Assembly: GCF_001905465.1 (NCBI RefSeq) | Contig: NZ_LISX01000001.1 | Coordinates: forward strand, 1 to 64,000 | Direction: 5' to 3' | DNA: 64,000 bases | DNA from: Kitasatospora sp. CB01950 | Lineage (GTDB): Bacteria > Actinomycetota > Actinomycetes > Streptomycetales > Streptomycetaceae | Translations under genes and position numbers: made by a program | The notes under the pieces: generated by a model | Told to the model about the DNA's origin: nothing | Databases searched by the model: none | Seen by the model: the letters and a program-made list of their open reading frames with translations, nothing else | In this document: piece by piece, positions 32,892 through 41,477 of the stretch | How positions within the stretch are numbered: position 1 is the first letter of the stretch | Layout of the letters: each line of letters begins with the position of its first letter

Positions 32892-33560
32892 ATGCCGCCG
32901 ACCCGGGTCCTGATCGTGGACGACGAGGTGCTGGTCCGCTCCGGGCTCGGCCTCATCGTCGGCTCCGCACCCGACCTGGAGGTCGTCGGCGGCTGCTCCG
33001 GCGGCCAGGCCGAACAGCAGACCCTGGCGCTCTCCCCGGAGGTGGTGCTGCTCGACGTCCGGATGCCCGACCTGGACGGCATCAGCGTGCTGCGCCGGCT
33101 GCGCGCACTGCCCGACCCGCCGGTCGTCGCGATGCTCACCACCTTCGACACCGAGGAGTACATCGGCACCGCGCTGCGCGCCGGGGCCGCCGGCTTCCTG
33201 CTCAAGGACACCGCGCCCGAACAGCTGGTGCACGCCGTCCGGGTGCTCGCGTCCGGCGGCAGCGTGCTCTCCCCGACCGTCGCCCGCACCGTGATCACCG
33301 GCTACGTCGACGGCGGCGGCCCCGACCTCACCGCCACCGCCCTCACCCACCGGCTCACCGGCCGCGAACTCGACGTACTGGCGCTGCTCGGCGAGGGCCT
33401 CTCCAACGCCGAGATAGCCGACCGCCTGTTCCTCGGCACCGGCACCGTCAAGGACCACATCAGCGCCATCCTGGCCAAGCTCGGCGCCGCCAACCGGGTC
33501 CAGGCCGCCGTCGTCGCGCACCGCGCCGGCCTGGTCCGCGAACGCCGGGACGGGGAGTGA
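32892..33560 (+). CDS. NarL/LuxR-type response regulator
   Basis: A 222-aa response regulator. The receiver domain (about 4-120) has the acidic pair in IVDDEVLVRSG, the phospho-acceptor Asp in VVLLDVRMPDLDG, the switch Thr in AMLTTFD and Lys in FLLKDTAP. The C-terminal LuxR HTH (about 150-212) reads LTGRELDVLALLGEGLSNAE. It should activate or repress transcription when phosphorylated by the kinase whose start overlaps its stop (GTGA). ATG at 32892 with GAGGGAGAG upstream. Confidence 0.93.
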   Translation: MPPTRVLIVDDEVLVRSGLGLIVGSAPDLEVVGGCSGGQAEQQTLALSPEVVLLDVRMPDLDGISVLRRLRALPDPPVVAMLTTFDTEEYIGTALRAGAAGFLLKDTAPEQLVHAVRVLASGGSVLSPTVARTVITGYVDGGGPDLTATALTHRLTGRELDVLALLGEGLSNAEIADRLFLGTGTVKDHISAILAKLGAANRVQAAVVAHRAGLVRERRDGE

Positions 33561-34708
33561 CCGACGCCACCGCCGAGGTCGGGGCCGCCGCCGTCCCGCG
33601 ACGCCGGGCCTGGCTGCGCTCCCCCCGCACCACCCTGCTGGTCCCGGTCGCGGCCGCCGCGGTCGACTCCGCCCTGGTCGCCAAGGGCTCCGAGCCCTGG
33701 CAGATCGCCCTGTCCGCGCTGTCCGTCGTCGCCCTGCTCGCCCGCCGCCGCTACCCGCTGACGGTCGCCCTGCTCGCGCTGCCCGGCGCGTTCTTCAACG
33801 AGATCTGGCTGGCCCCGCTCACCGCCGTGTACGCGGTCTCCGCCGCCTACCCGAAGCCCCGGATCCCGGTCGCCTGCGCGGTCTCCTTCGCCCTGGTCGA
33901 GTTCTTCCACTGGCCTTTCGCCCCGGACCTGTTCGCACTCAGCCGGGACAACGCGCTGTACGCCATCCAGTGCGTGATGCTCGGCGCCGGACCGGCCGCG
34001 CTCGGCATGCTCACCCGCACCCGCCGCGAACTCGGCGAACGCGTCACCGAACTCACCCAGGGCCGCCGGCGCGAGAGCCGGCTGATCGCCGAACGGGTGC
34101 TGACCGCCGAACGCGCCCGGCTGGCCCGCGAGATGCACGACGTGGTCTCCCACCAGGTCAGCCTGATCTCCATCCAGGCCGGGGCGATCCAGGTCGCCAG
34201 CACCGACCCGGCCGCCCGGGACGGCGCCCGCACCATCCGCGAACTCTCCGTCCGCACCCTGGACGAACTCCGCCAGATGGTCGGCGTGCTGCGCGCCGAC
34301 GGCGCCCGCAGCGGCACCCCGCTCACCCCGCAGCCCACCCTCGCCGACCTGCCCCGGCTGATCGGCGGCAGCGGCCTGCCCGTCGCCCACCGGCTCGACC
34401 CCGGCCGCCGCGACTGGCCCGAGGCCGTCGAACGGGCCGCGTACCGGACCGTCCAGGAGGGCCTCACCAACATCAGCAAGCACGCCCCCGGCGCCCAGGT
34501 CACCGTCCGGGTCGCCGCCCGCGGCGAGAAGCTCCACATCGAGGTCCGCAACGGCCCGCCGACCGGCCCCGCCCCCGCCGCCCCGCTGCCCGGCGGCGGA
34601 CACGGCCTGGTCGGCCTGCGCGAGCGCGCCGCCCTGCTCGGCGGCACCTTCACCGCCGGCCCCACCCCCGACGGCGGCTTCGCCCTGCACGCCGTGCTGC
34701 CCGCCTGA
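33557..34708 (+). CDS. NarL-family sensor histidine kinase
   Basis: A 383-aa kinase of the HisKA_3 class. Four to five membrane helices (about 25-155) are followed by the dimerisation/phospho-acceptor helix REMHDVVSHQVSLISIQAGA with the His, then a C-terminal HATPase_c domain with TVQEGLTNISKHAPGA and GGGHGLVGLRERAALLGG. No periplasmic sensor domain is evident, so the signal may be in the membrane. It is translationally coupled to the response regulator. Confidence 0.92.
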   Translation: MTDATAEVGAAAVPRRRAWLRSPRTTLLVPVAAAAVDSALVAKGSEPWQIALSALSVVALLARRRYPLTVALLALPGAFFNEIWLAPLTAVYAVSAAYPKPRIPVACAVSFALVEFFHWPFAPDLFALSRDNALYAIQCVMLGAGPAALGMLTRTRRELGERVTELTQGRRRESRLIAERVLTAERARLAREMHDVVSHQVSLISIQAGAIQVASTDPAARDGARTIRELSVRTLDELRQMVGVLRADGARSGTPLTPQPTLADLPRLIGGSGLPVAHRLDPGRRDWPEAVERAAYRTVQEGLTNISKHAPGAQVTVRVAARGEKLHIEVRNGPPTGPAPAAPLPGGGHGLVGLRERAALLGGTFTAGPTPDGGFALHAVLPA

Positions 34709-34770
34709 GCCCGCGCTGCCTGCCTGAGCCCGCGCCGACGACGCGGCAGGGCGGCATTTCCGGGAACAAC

Positions 34771-34804
34771 AAAAAAGCCCCGCAGATCCTGAGATCTGCG
34801 GGGC
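34771..34804 (-). terminator. Rho-independent terminator of tRNA-Leu
   Basis: Perfect 12-base arms (34777-34788 and 34793-34804) and a CTGA loop, followed on the leftward strand by six U residues (34771-34776). It lies just after the tRNA 3' end and could also stop the rightward kinase transcript. Confidence 0.9.
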
Positions 34805-34811
34805 TTCGCTG

Positions 34812-34895
34812 TGCGCGAGGGGGGAGTTGAACCCCCACGCCCTTTCGGGCACTGGAACCTGAATCCAGCGCGTCTGCCTATTCCGCCACCCGCGC
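34812..34895 (-). tRNA. tRNA-Leu (CAG)
   Basis: An 84-base class II tRNA. The acceptor stem GCGCGGG pairs with CTCGCGC, the anticodon loop TTCAGGT carries CAG, the variable arm is long (TGCCCGAAAGGGCG), and the T-arm is GGGGGTTCAACTCCCCC. The 3' CCA is not encoded. It reads the CUG codon. Confidence 0.95.
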
Positions 34896-35246
34896 ATGGG
34901 TGTTGTCTTCGGGAGCTTGTCGCTCTTTCGACTCTTCGAGAAGCTTAGCGCATCTCTCCGGGTCTTCCGTTCGGCTCCCTTGCGGGTGCCCCTTCCGACA
35001 TGGAAAACATTAGCACGCCCCGAGCCCCACCTGCGAATCCATTCCGCCGGGCCCCCTGCACGCCTCCCACCGGGCCGCAACCGGGGGCCGGGCCGAACGG
35101 GTGAGCGGACCGCCCAGTGGGTACCCTCCGGGCGCGACCTGGCCGGGGAACCGTACGGAAGGGCCGGGCGTGGATACGATCAGTACGGAAGTACCGCTTT
35201 CCAGCCGAGAAGCCGGCCCGACCGACGCCCTGAAAGGGGGTGCACC
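34896..35246. other. Gene-free region (351 bp) before fhaA
   Basis: It must hold the tRNA-Leu promoter and the fhaA promoter. A TACGAT hexamer (35175-35180) lies between two direct repeats of GTACGGAAG (35153-35161 and 35183-35191, 30-base period). No -35 partner is convincing, and no small gene is supported. Confidence 0.45.
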
Positions 35247-36113
35247 GTGGGAGTCCTGAAGAAGTTCGAGCAGCGACTCGAAGGTCTCGTGAACGGCACC
35301 TTCGCCAAGGTGTTCAAGTCCGAGGTCCAACCGGTGGAGATCGCCGGCGCCCTGCAGCGCGAGTGCGACAACAACGCCAGCATCTGGAACCGGGACCGCA
35401 CGGTCGTCCCGAACGACTTCATCGTCGAACTCAGCCCGCACGACCACGAGCGCCTCAGCCCCTACGCCGGGCAGCTCGGCAACGAGCTCGCCGGCATGGT
35501 CCGCGAGTACGCCGAGGCGCAGCGCTACACCTTCATGGGCCCGCTGCAGGTCGCCCTGGAGAAGGCCGACGACCTGGACACCGGCCTGTACCGGGTGCGC
35601 AGCCGCACGCTGACGTCCGAGGAGCCGCAGCAGCCGCCCGCGCCGCCCGCCGCCGCGCCCGGCTACGGCCGCCCGCCGACGCCGCCGGCCCCGGGCGCGC
35701 CCTGGCAGCAGGGCGGCGGCGCCCCGTACGGCGCTCCGCCGCCGCCCTCCGCCCCGCCCGCGATGCCGCCCGCCCCGCCGGCCCCCGGCAACAACGTCCG
35801 GCCGTTCCCCGGCGCGGGCCACGGCGGCGCCGGCACCCGGCGCTGGATCGAGGTGAACGGCGCCCGCCACCAGATCAGCCAGAACGCGGTCGTGCTGGGC
35901 CGCTCCACCGAGGCCGACATCCGGATCGACGACCCCGGGGTGTCCCGCAAGCACGCGGAGATCCGCCCCGGTACGCCCGCGATGGTCATGGACCTCGGCT
36001 CCACCAACGGCATCGTGGTGGACGGGCAGCACACCCAGCGCGCTACGCTCCGCGACGGCTCCCGGATCGTCCTGGGGTCGACCACCATCGTCTACCGACA
36101 GGTCGAAGGGTAG
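35247..36113 (+). CDS. fhaA: FhaA-type DUF3662/FHA domain protein
   Basis: A 288-aa cytosolic adaptor. The N-terminal DUF3662 domain (about 1-125, LEGLVNGTFAKVFKSEVQPV) is followed by a Pro/Gly-rich linker (about 128-205) and a C-terminal FHA domain (about 210-285) with VLGRSTEADIRI, VSRKHAEI and DLGSTNGIVVDG, whose Arg, Ser and Asn bind phosphothreonine. In mycobacteria FhaA binds the phosphorylated pseudokinase MviN and tunes peptidoglycan synthesis. GTG at 35247 is preceded by AAAGGGGGTG. It is the first gene of the fhaA-fhaB-pstP-rodA-pbpA-pknB run. Confidence 0.92.
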   Translation: MGVLKKFEQRLEGLVNGTFAKVFKSEVQPVEIAGALQRECDNNASIWNRDRTVVPNDFIVELSPHDHERLSPYAGQLGNELAGMVREYAEAQRYTFMGPLQVALEKADDLDTGLYRVRSRTLTSEEPQQPPAPPAAAPGYGRPPTPPAPGAPWQQGGGAPYGAPPPPSAPPAMPPAPPAPGNNVRPFPGAGHGGAGTRRWIEVNGARHQISQNAVVLGRSTEADIRIDDPGVSRKHAEIRPGTPAMVMDLGSTNGIVVDGQHTQRATLRDGSRIVLGSTTIVYRQVEG

Positions 36114-36125
36114 AAGCGGGCCGGT

Positions 36126-36650
36126 ATGTCTGATCTGACCCTCACGGTCATGCGGCTGGGCTTCCTCGCCGTGCTGTGGCTGTTCGTCATCGTCGCGGTG
36201 CAGGTGATCCGCAGCGACCTGTTCACCACCAAGAGCGCCGCCCCGCGCTCCGGGCACCGGGCCGCGCCCACCGCCCCCACCGCGGCCGGCGCGGGCCGCC
36301 CGCCGCAGGGGCAGCCCGGCGGCGCCCAGCAGCAGCAGGCCCGGCAGCGCCGCGGCCAGCCCACCCACCTGGTGGTGACCCAGGGGTCGCTGGCGGGCAC
36401 CACGGTCGCACTGCACGGCCAGACCGTGACGCTGGGCCGGGCACACGACTCCACGATCGTCCTGGACGACGACTACGCGTCCTCCCGTCACGCCAGGATC
36501 TACCCGGATCAGGCTGGGCAGTGGACCGTGGAGGATCTAGGCTCCACCAACGGCACCTATCTGGACCGACAGCGGCTGACCACGCCGACGCCGCTCCAGA
36601 TCGGGGTGCCGATCCGAATCGGCAGGACCGTCATCGAACTGCGGAAGTAG
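36126..36650 (+). CDS. fhaB: FhaB-type membrane-anchored FHA protein
   Basis: A 174-aa protein with one N-terminal membrane helix (about 9-30), a Gln/Pro-rich linker and a C-terminal FHA domain (about 80-172) showing VTLGRAHDSTIVLDDDYASS, SRHARIY and DLGSTNGTYLDR. It follows fhaA by 12 bases. In related genera FhaB (FipA) is phosphorylated by PknA/PknB and links the kinases to FtsZ and the division apparatus. Confidence 0.92.
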   Translation: MSDLTLTVMRLGFLAVLWLFVIVAVQVIRSDLFTTKSAAPRSGHRAAPTAPTAAGAGRPPQGQPGGAQQQQARQRRGQPTHLVVTQGSLAGTTVALHGQTVTLGRAHDSTIVLDDDYASSRHARIYPDQAGQWTVEDLGSTNGTYLDRQRLTTPTPLQIGVPIRIGRTVIELRK

Positions 36651-36695
36651 TCAGCGCATGAGGACCAGCTCCACCCGAAGGAGGGCCCGGACAGC

Positions 36696-38216
36696 ATGAG
36701 TCTCGTGCTGCGCTTCGCCGCCGGCTCGCACAAGGGCCTGATCCGCGAGGGGAACGAGGACTCCGGCTACGCCGGACCCCGGCTGCTCGCGGTGGCCGAC
36801 GGCATGGGCGGGGCGGCGGCCGGTGAGGTCGCCTCCTCCGAGGTGCTGGGGTCGATCGTCCGCCTCGACGAGGAACAACCCGGCGCCGACCTGCTGTCCC
36901 TGCTGGGCGAGGCGGTGCAGACGGCCAACGACCGGCTGCGCCAGATGGTCGACCAGGACCCGCAGCTCGAAGGCATGGGCTGCACCCTCACCGCGCTGCT
37001 GTGGGACGGCCACCGGATGGGCCAGGTGCACATCGGCGACTCCCGCGCCTACCTGCTGCGGGACGGCCGGCTCGACCAGATCACCCAGGACCACACCTGG
37101 GTGCAGCGGCTGGTCGACGAGGGCCGGATCACCGCCGAGGAGGCCGAGACCCACCCGCAGCGCTCGCTGCTGATGCGCGCCCTGGACGGCCGCGGCCAGG
37201 TCGAGCCCGACCTGTCGATCCGCGAGGTCCGGGCCGGCGACCGCTACCTGATCTGCTCCGACGGCCTGTCCGGCCCGGTCAGCCACCAGACCCTGGAGGA
37301 GACGCTCGGCAGCTACTACGCGCCGCAGCAGACCGTCCAGGAGCTGATCCAGCTGGCGCTGCGCGGCGGCGGCCCGGACAACATCACCTGCATCGTCGCG
37401 GACGTGATCGACGTCGGCGCCACGGACACCCTCAGCGGCCAGGTCAAGCAGGCCCCCGAGGTGGTCGGCGCGGTCGCCGACACCCAGGCGAACCCGATGC
37501 ACGACCCGCACCTGCTGGACACGCCCGCCGGTCGCGCGGCCGGCCTCGGCCGCGCCCCGCAGGCCCCGCAGGGCGCCTTCGGGCCCGCCGAGGGCTACCA
37601 GGGCGGCTACGACCAGCCCGGTGGCTACGGCGGCCCGGCCGGCGACTTCGGCCCCGCCGAGGGCTACCAGGACGGCTTCGACCAGTCGGGCGGCTACGGC
37701 GACCCGGCGGGCTTCCCGCCCGGCGACGGCGCCGAGTACGGCGACCCCGACCCCTACGAGGGCGAGGCCCCGCCGAGTCGGCGCAAGAAGAAGAGCGGCC
37801 TGAAGTTCACCCTGATCGGGGTGCTGGTGCTCGCGCTGCTCGGCGGCGGCGGTTTCTTCGCCTGGCAGTGGAACCAGAACCAGTACTACGTCGGCACCGA
37901 CAACGGCCACCTCGCCGTGTTCCGCGGCACCGACCAGAACCTGGCCGGACTGAAGCTCAGCTCGGTCTACCAGCAGTTCACCGACGTGGAGCTGAAGTAC
38001 CTGCCCGCGTTCCAGCGCGACCAGGTCGCCAAGAACATCCAGGCGAGCAGCCTGGACGACGCCCGGAAGCAGGTCGAGACGCTGCGCGCGCAGGCCGACG
38101 TCTGCAAGAAGGTCGCCGAGTCCAAGGCCGCCCCGGCCACCGGGGACGCCACGCCGTCCGCCCCGCCGTTGACCGAGCAGGAACAGCAACTCGCCGTTTC
38201 CTGCTCCGGGCAGTAG
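36696..38216 (+). CDS. pstP: PP2C Ser/Thr protein phosphatase PstP
   Basis: A 506-aa membrane phosphatase that reverses PknB-type phosphorylation. The cytosolic PP2C domain (about 1-240) has the metal-binding motifs EGNEDSGY, VADGMGGAAAG, HIGDSRAYLL, SDGLSGPV and GGGPDNITCIV. A low-complexity Gly/Tyr linker (for example GYQGGYDQPGGYGG) leads to a membrane helix at about 369-388 and an extracellular tail of about 115 residues. ATG at 36696 has AAGGAGGG upstream. Confidence 0.94.
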   Translation: MSLVLRFAAGSHKGLIREGNEDSGYAGPRLLAVADGMGGAAAGEVASSEVLGSIVRLDEEQPGADLLSLLGEAVQTANDRLRQMVDQDPQLEGMGCTLTALLWDGHRMGQVHIGDSRAYLLRDGRLDQITQDHTWVQRLVDEGRITAEEAETHPQRSLLMRALDGRGQVEPDLSIREVRAGDRYLICSDGLSGPVSHQTLEETLGSYYAPQQTVQELIQLALRGGGPDNITCIVADVIDVGATDTLSGQVKQAPEVVGAVADTQANPMHDPHLLDTPAGRAAGLGRAPQAPQGAFGPAEGYQGGYDQPGGYGGPAGDFGPAEGYQDGFDQSGGYGDPAGFPPGDGAEYGDPDPYEGEAPPSRRKKKSGLKFTLIGVLVLALLGGGGFFAWQWNQNQYYVGTDNGHLAVFRGTDQNLAGLKLSSVYQQFTDVELKYLPAFQRDQVAKNIQASSLDDARKQVETLRAQADVCKKVAESKAAPATGDATPSAPPLTEQEQQLAVSCSGQ

Positions 38217-38245
38217 CCGCGGGCGATCCCGGGGGTTTTCCAGGC

Positions 38246-39733
38246 ATGAGCACATTCGACGTGAGCAGCGGCCGCACGCCCACCACCGGGCGGCGCCGCG
38301 CCGTCGGCCGGTCCTCGGCGGGCGACGCCCCGAACCGGCGCAACACCGAACTCCTGATGCTGGGCTTCGCGCTGGTGATCCCGATGCTGGCGTACGCCAA
38401 CGTCGGCCTGGCGATGGACGGCAGCCTGCCCGCCGGCATGCTGAAGGTCGGGCTGGGCATGAGCGCGCTGGCGGTGGGCGCGCACCTGGCGGTACGGCGG
38501 TTCGCGCCGTACGCGGACCCGCTGCTGCTGCCGCTGGCGACGCTGCTGAACGGGCTCGGCCTGGTGATGATCTGGCGGCTCGACAAGGCCGGCAAGCTGC
38601 TGATCAAGAACTTCGCGGCGGCGCCCAACCAGCTGATGTGGTCCGGGCTCGGCGTGGCGATGTTCATCGGCGTGGTGATCCTGCTGAAGGACCACCGCAT
38701 CCTGCAGCGCTACACCTACATCTCGATGGTGGTGGCACTGGTGCTGCTGGCCGCGCCGGCCTTCTTCCCGTCCCGGGCCGAGGACTTCGGCGCGAAGATC
38801 TGGATCCGCTTCGGCTCGTTCTCGATCCAGCCCGGCGAGTTCGCCAAGATCATCCTGACGGTGTTCTTCGCCGGCTTCCTGATGGTCAAGAAGGACGCCC
38901 TGGCCCTGGCCAGCCGCAAGTTCATGGGCCTGTACCTGCCGCGCGGGCGCGACCTCGGCCCGATCGTGGTGGTCTGGCTGCTGTCGATCCTGATCCTGGT
39001 GTTCGAGACCGACCTGGGCAGCTCCTTCCTGTTCTTCGGCCTGTTCGTGGTGATGCTGTACGTCGCCACCGAGCGGACCAGCTGGATCGTCTTCGGTCTG
39101 ACCATGTCGCTCGGCGGCGCGGCCGTGGTGGCCTCCGCCGAACCGCACGTGAAGACCCGTATCAACGCCTGGCTCGACCCGATGGCGGCGTTCGGGCCGA
39201 AGCCGCCCTCGCAGTCCTCGGAGCAGATCGGGCAGACCCTGATGTCGCTCGGCTCGGGCGGCACCGTCGGGACCGGGCTGGGGCAGGGCCGCAGCTGGCT
39301 GATCCAGTTCGCGGCGAAGAGCGACTTCATCCTCGGCTCGTTCGGCGAGGAGCTGGGCCTGACCGGCCTGATGGCGCTGTTCATGATCTACGGCCTGGTG
39401 GTGCAGCGCGGCCTGCGCACCGCACTGGCGGCCCGCGACCCGTTCGGCAAGCTGCTGGCGGTCGGCCTGAGCTCGGCGTTCGCGCTGCAGGTGTTCGTGG
39501 TCGCGGGCGGCGTCACCGGCCTGATCCCGCTGACCGGTATGACCATGCCGTTCCTCGCCCAGGGCGGATCCTCCCTGGTGGCGAACTGGGCCCTGATCGC
39601 CATCCTGATGAAGATCAGCGACACCGCCCGTCGGCCGGCCGTCGAACCGGCCGCCATCCCGGAACCGGCCGGGCCGGAACGGCTCGGGGCCGGCCCGGGC
39701 GCGCCGGACGAGAGCAGGGGAGCGACCTCGTGA
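38246..39733 (+). CDS. rodA: RodA/FtsW-type SEDS peptidoglycan polymerase
   Basis: A 495-aa SEDS protein with about ten membrane helices, expected to polymerise lipid II into glycan strands together with the adjacent class B penicillin-binding protein. Family motifs are WIRFGSFSIQPGEFAKI, FETDLGSSFLFFGLF and IPLTGMTMPFLAQGGSS. Its position beside pbpA and the kinase matches mycobacterial rodA, although Streptomyces has several SEDS paralogues. The stop overlaps the pbpA GTG as GTGA. Confidence 0.92.
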   Translation: MSTFDVSSGRTPTTGRRRAVGRSSAGDAPNRRNTELLMLGFALVIPMLAYANVGLAMDGSLPAGMLKVGLGMSALAVGAHLAVRRFAPYADPLLLPLATLLNGLGLVMIWRLDKAGKLLIKNFAAAPNQLMWSGLGVAMFIGVVILLKDHRILQRYTYISMVVALVLLAAPAFFPSRAEDFGAKIWIRFGSFSIQPGEFAKIILTVFFAGFLMVKKDALALASRKFMGLYLPRGRDLGPIVVVWLLSILILVFETDLGSSFLFFGLFVVMLYVATERTSWIVFGLTMSLGGAAVVASAEPHVKTRINAWLDPMAAFGPKPPSQSSEQIGQTLMSLGSGGTVGTGLGQGRSWLIQFAAKSDFILGSFGEELGLTGLMALFMIYGLVVQRGLRTALAARDPFGKLLAVGLSSAFALQVFVVAGGVTGLIPLTGMTMPFLAQGGSSLVANWALIAILMKISDTARRPAVEPAAIPEPAGPERLGAGPGAPDESRGATS

Positions 39734-41184
39734 ACAAGCCGATCCGCCGGGTGTCGATCTTCTGCCTGGTCCTGATCCTGGCCCTGATGCTCCGGGTGAA
39801 CTGGGTGCAGGGCGTTCAGGCGTCGACGTGGGCCAACAACCCGCACAACGACCGCACCAAGTACGACAAGTACGCCTACCCGCGCGGCAACATCATCGTC
39901 GGCGGCCAGGCCGTCACCAAGTCCGACTTCGTCAACGGGCTGCGCTACAAGTACAAGCGCTCCTGGGTGGACGGGCCGATGTACGCGCCGGTCACCGGCT
40001 ACTCCTCGCAGACGTACGACGCCAGCCAGCTGGAGAAGCTGGAGGACGGCATCCTCTCCGGCACCGACTCGCGGCTGTTCTTCCGCAACACCCTGGACAT
40101 GCTGACCGGCAAGCCCAAGCAGGGCGGCGACGTGGTCACCACCATCGACCCCAAGGTGCAGAAGGCCGGCTTCGAGGGGCTCGGCAACAAGAAGGGCGCC
40201 GCGGTCGCCATCGACCCGAAGACCGGGGCGATCCTCGGGCTGGTCTCCACCCCGTCCTACGACCCGGGCACCTTCGCGGGCGGCACCAAGGACGACGAGA
40301 AGGCCTGGACGGCACTCGACAGCGACCCGAACAAGCCGATGCTGAACCGGGCGCTGCGCGAGACCTACCCGCCCGGCTCGACCTTCAAGCTGGTCACCGC
40401 GGCGACCGCGTTCGAGACCGGCAAGTACCAGAGCCCGTCGGACGTCACCGACACCCCGGACCAGTACATCCTGCCCGGCACCAGCACCCCGCTGATCAAC
40501 GCCAGCCCCACCGAGGACTGCGGGAACGCCACCGTGCAACACGCGATGGACCTGTCCTGCAACACGGTGTTCGGCAAGATGGGCGCCGAGCTGGGCGGCG
40601 ACAAGCTGCGGGCGCAGGCCGAGAAGTTCGGCTTCAACAAGGAAGTGACCATCCCGATCCGGGCCGACGCCAGCCACTTCCCGTCCGGCTCCAAGCCCGA
40701 CGGCACCGCGATGGACGCGATCGGCCAGCACGACACCCGGGCCACCCCGCTGCAGATGGCCATGGTGGCCGCCGCGATCGCCAACAACGGCTCGCTGATG
40801 GAGCCCTACCTGGTCGCCCAGGAGGGCTCGGCCGGGAACGTGATCTCCACCCACACCGAGCACCAGCTGTCGCAGGCGGTCTCGCCGGCCACCGCGCAGA
40901 AGCTCCAGCAGCTGATGGAGTCGGTGGTGCAGCACGGCACCGGCACGAACGCGAAGATCCCGGGCGTGACGGTCGGCGGCAAGACCGGCACCGCCCAGCA
41001 CGGCCAGGACAACTCGGGTCTGCCGTTCGCCTGGTTCGTCTCCTACGCCAAGGGCCAGGACGGCAAGCAGGTCGCCGTCGCGGTGGTGGTCGAGGACGGC
41101 TCCAGCGAGGCGCAGCAGATCTCCGGCGGCTCGCTGGCCGCGCCGATCGCCAAGGCGATGATGCAGGCGGCGCTCGGGAAGTAG
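39730..41184 (+). CDS. pbpA: Class B penicillin-binding protein PbpA
   Basis: A 484-aa transpeptidase that cross-links peptidoglycan. An N-terminal membrane anchor (about 7-25) and a pedestal domain are followed by the penicillin-binding domain with active-site SxxK Ser217-Lys220 (PPGSTFKLV), SCN at 276-278 and KTG at 418-420 (GGKTGTAQ). Translationally coupled to rodA by GTGA, consistent with a working SEDS-PBP pair. Confidence 0.94.
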   Translation: MNKPIRRVSIFCLVLILALMLRVNWVQGVQASTWANNPHNDRTKYDKYAYPRGNIIVGGQAVTKSDFVNGLRYKYKRSWVDGPMYAPVTGYSSQTYDASQLEKLEDGILSGTDSRLFFRNTLDMLTGKPKQGGDVVTTIDPKVQKAGFEGLGNKKGAAVAIDPKTGAILGLVSTPSYDPGTFAGGTKDDEKAWTALDSDPNKPMLNRALRETYPPGSTFKLVTAATAFETGKYQSPSDVTDTPDQYILPGTSTPLINASPTEDCGNATVQHAMDLSCNTVFGKMGAELGGDKLRAQAEKFGFNKEVTIPIRADASHFPSGSKPDGTAMDAIGQHDTRATPLQMAMVAAAIANNGSLMEPYLVAQEGSAGNVISTHTEHQLSQAVSPATAQKLQQLMESVVQHGTGTNAKIPGVTVGGKTGTAQHGQDNSGLPFAWFVSYAKGQDGKQVAVAVVVEDGSSEAQQISGGSLAAPIAKAMMQAALGK

Positions 41185-41202
41185 GTCGGTCGTATCCGTC
41201 AC

Positions 41203-41237
41203 ATTCCGGCCATCGATCCTCGATCGGTGGCCGGAAT
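41203..41237 (+). terminator. Terminator after pbpA
   Basis: Perfect outer arms ATTCCGGCCA (41203-41212) and TGGCCGGAAT (41228-41237) enclose a second short stem CGATC/GATCG. It sits 18 bases after the pbpA stop, so pknB may have its own promoter in the remaining 240 bases. Confidence 0.75.
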
Positions 41238-41477
41238 TGTCACAATGGGACGGTCCTGGTCGATACCGGTCTGGTCTCAGCTGGCTGCCTGCACGAGGGC
41301 GGTGAGGTTCGCCCGGTAGCGTATTCGCCAGCAGCGGGTGTACCCGCAGCCGGCCCGCGGCCACCCCGTGGGCTCGCCGACACCGTGAAACCACCGCGGC
41401 GGCGGCCGCGTCAAGACAGAGCGTGCGGGGACACTACGTCATATCCTCACCGGCCGGTGGGGGAGAGGGTCGGAGAT

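Noticed and set aside
30921..33521. A leftward 866-codon frame extending the DUF2156 protein over the response regulator
   Set aside because: The upstream part is antisense to a well-supported response regulator and shows no family motif. The real start is near 32711.
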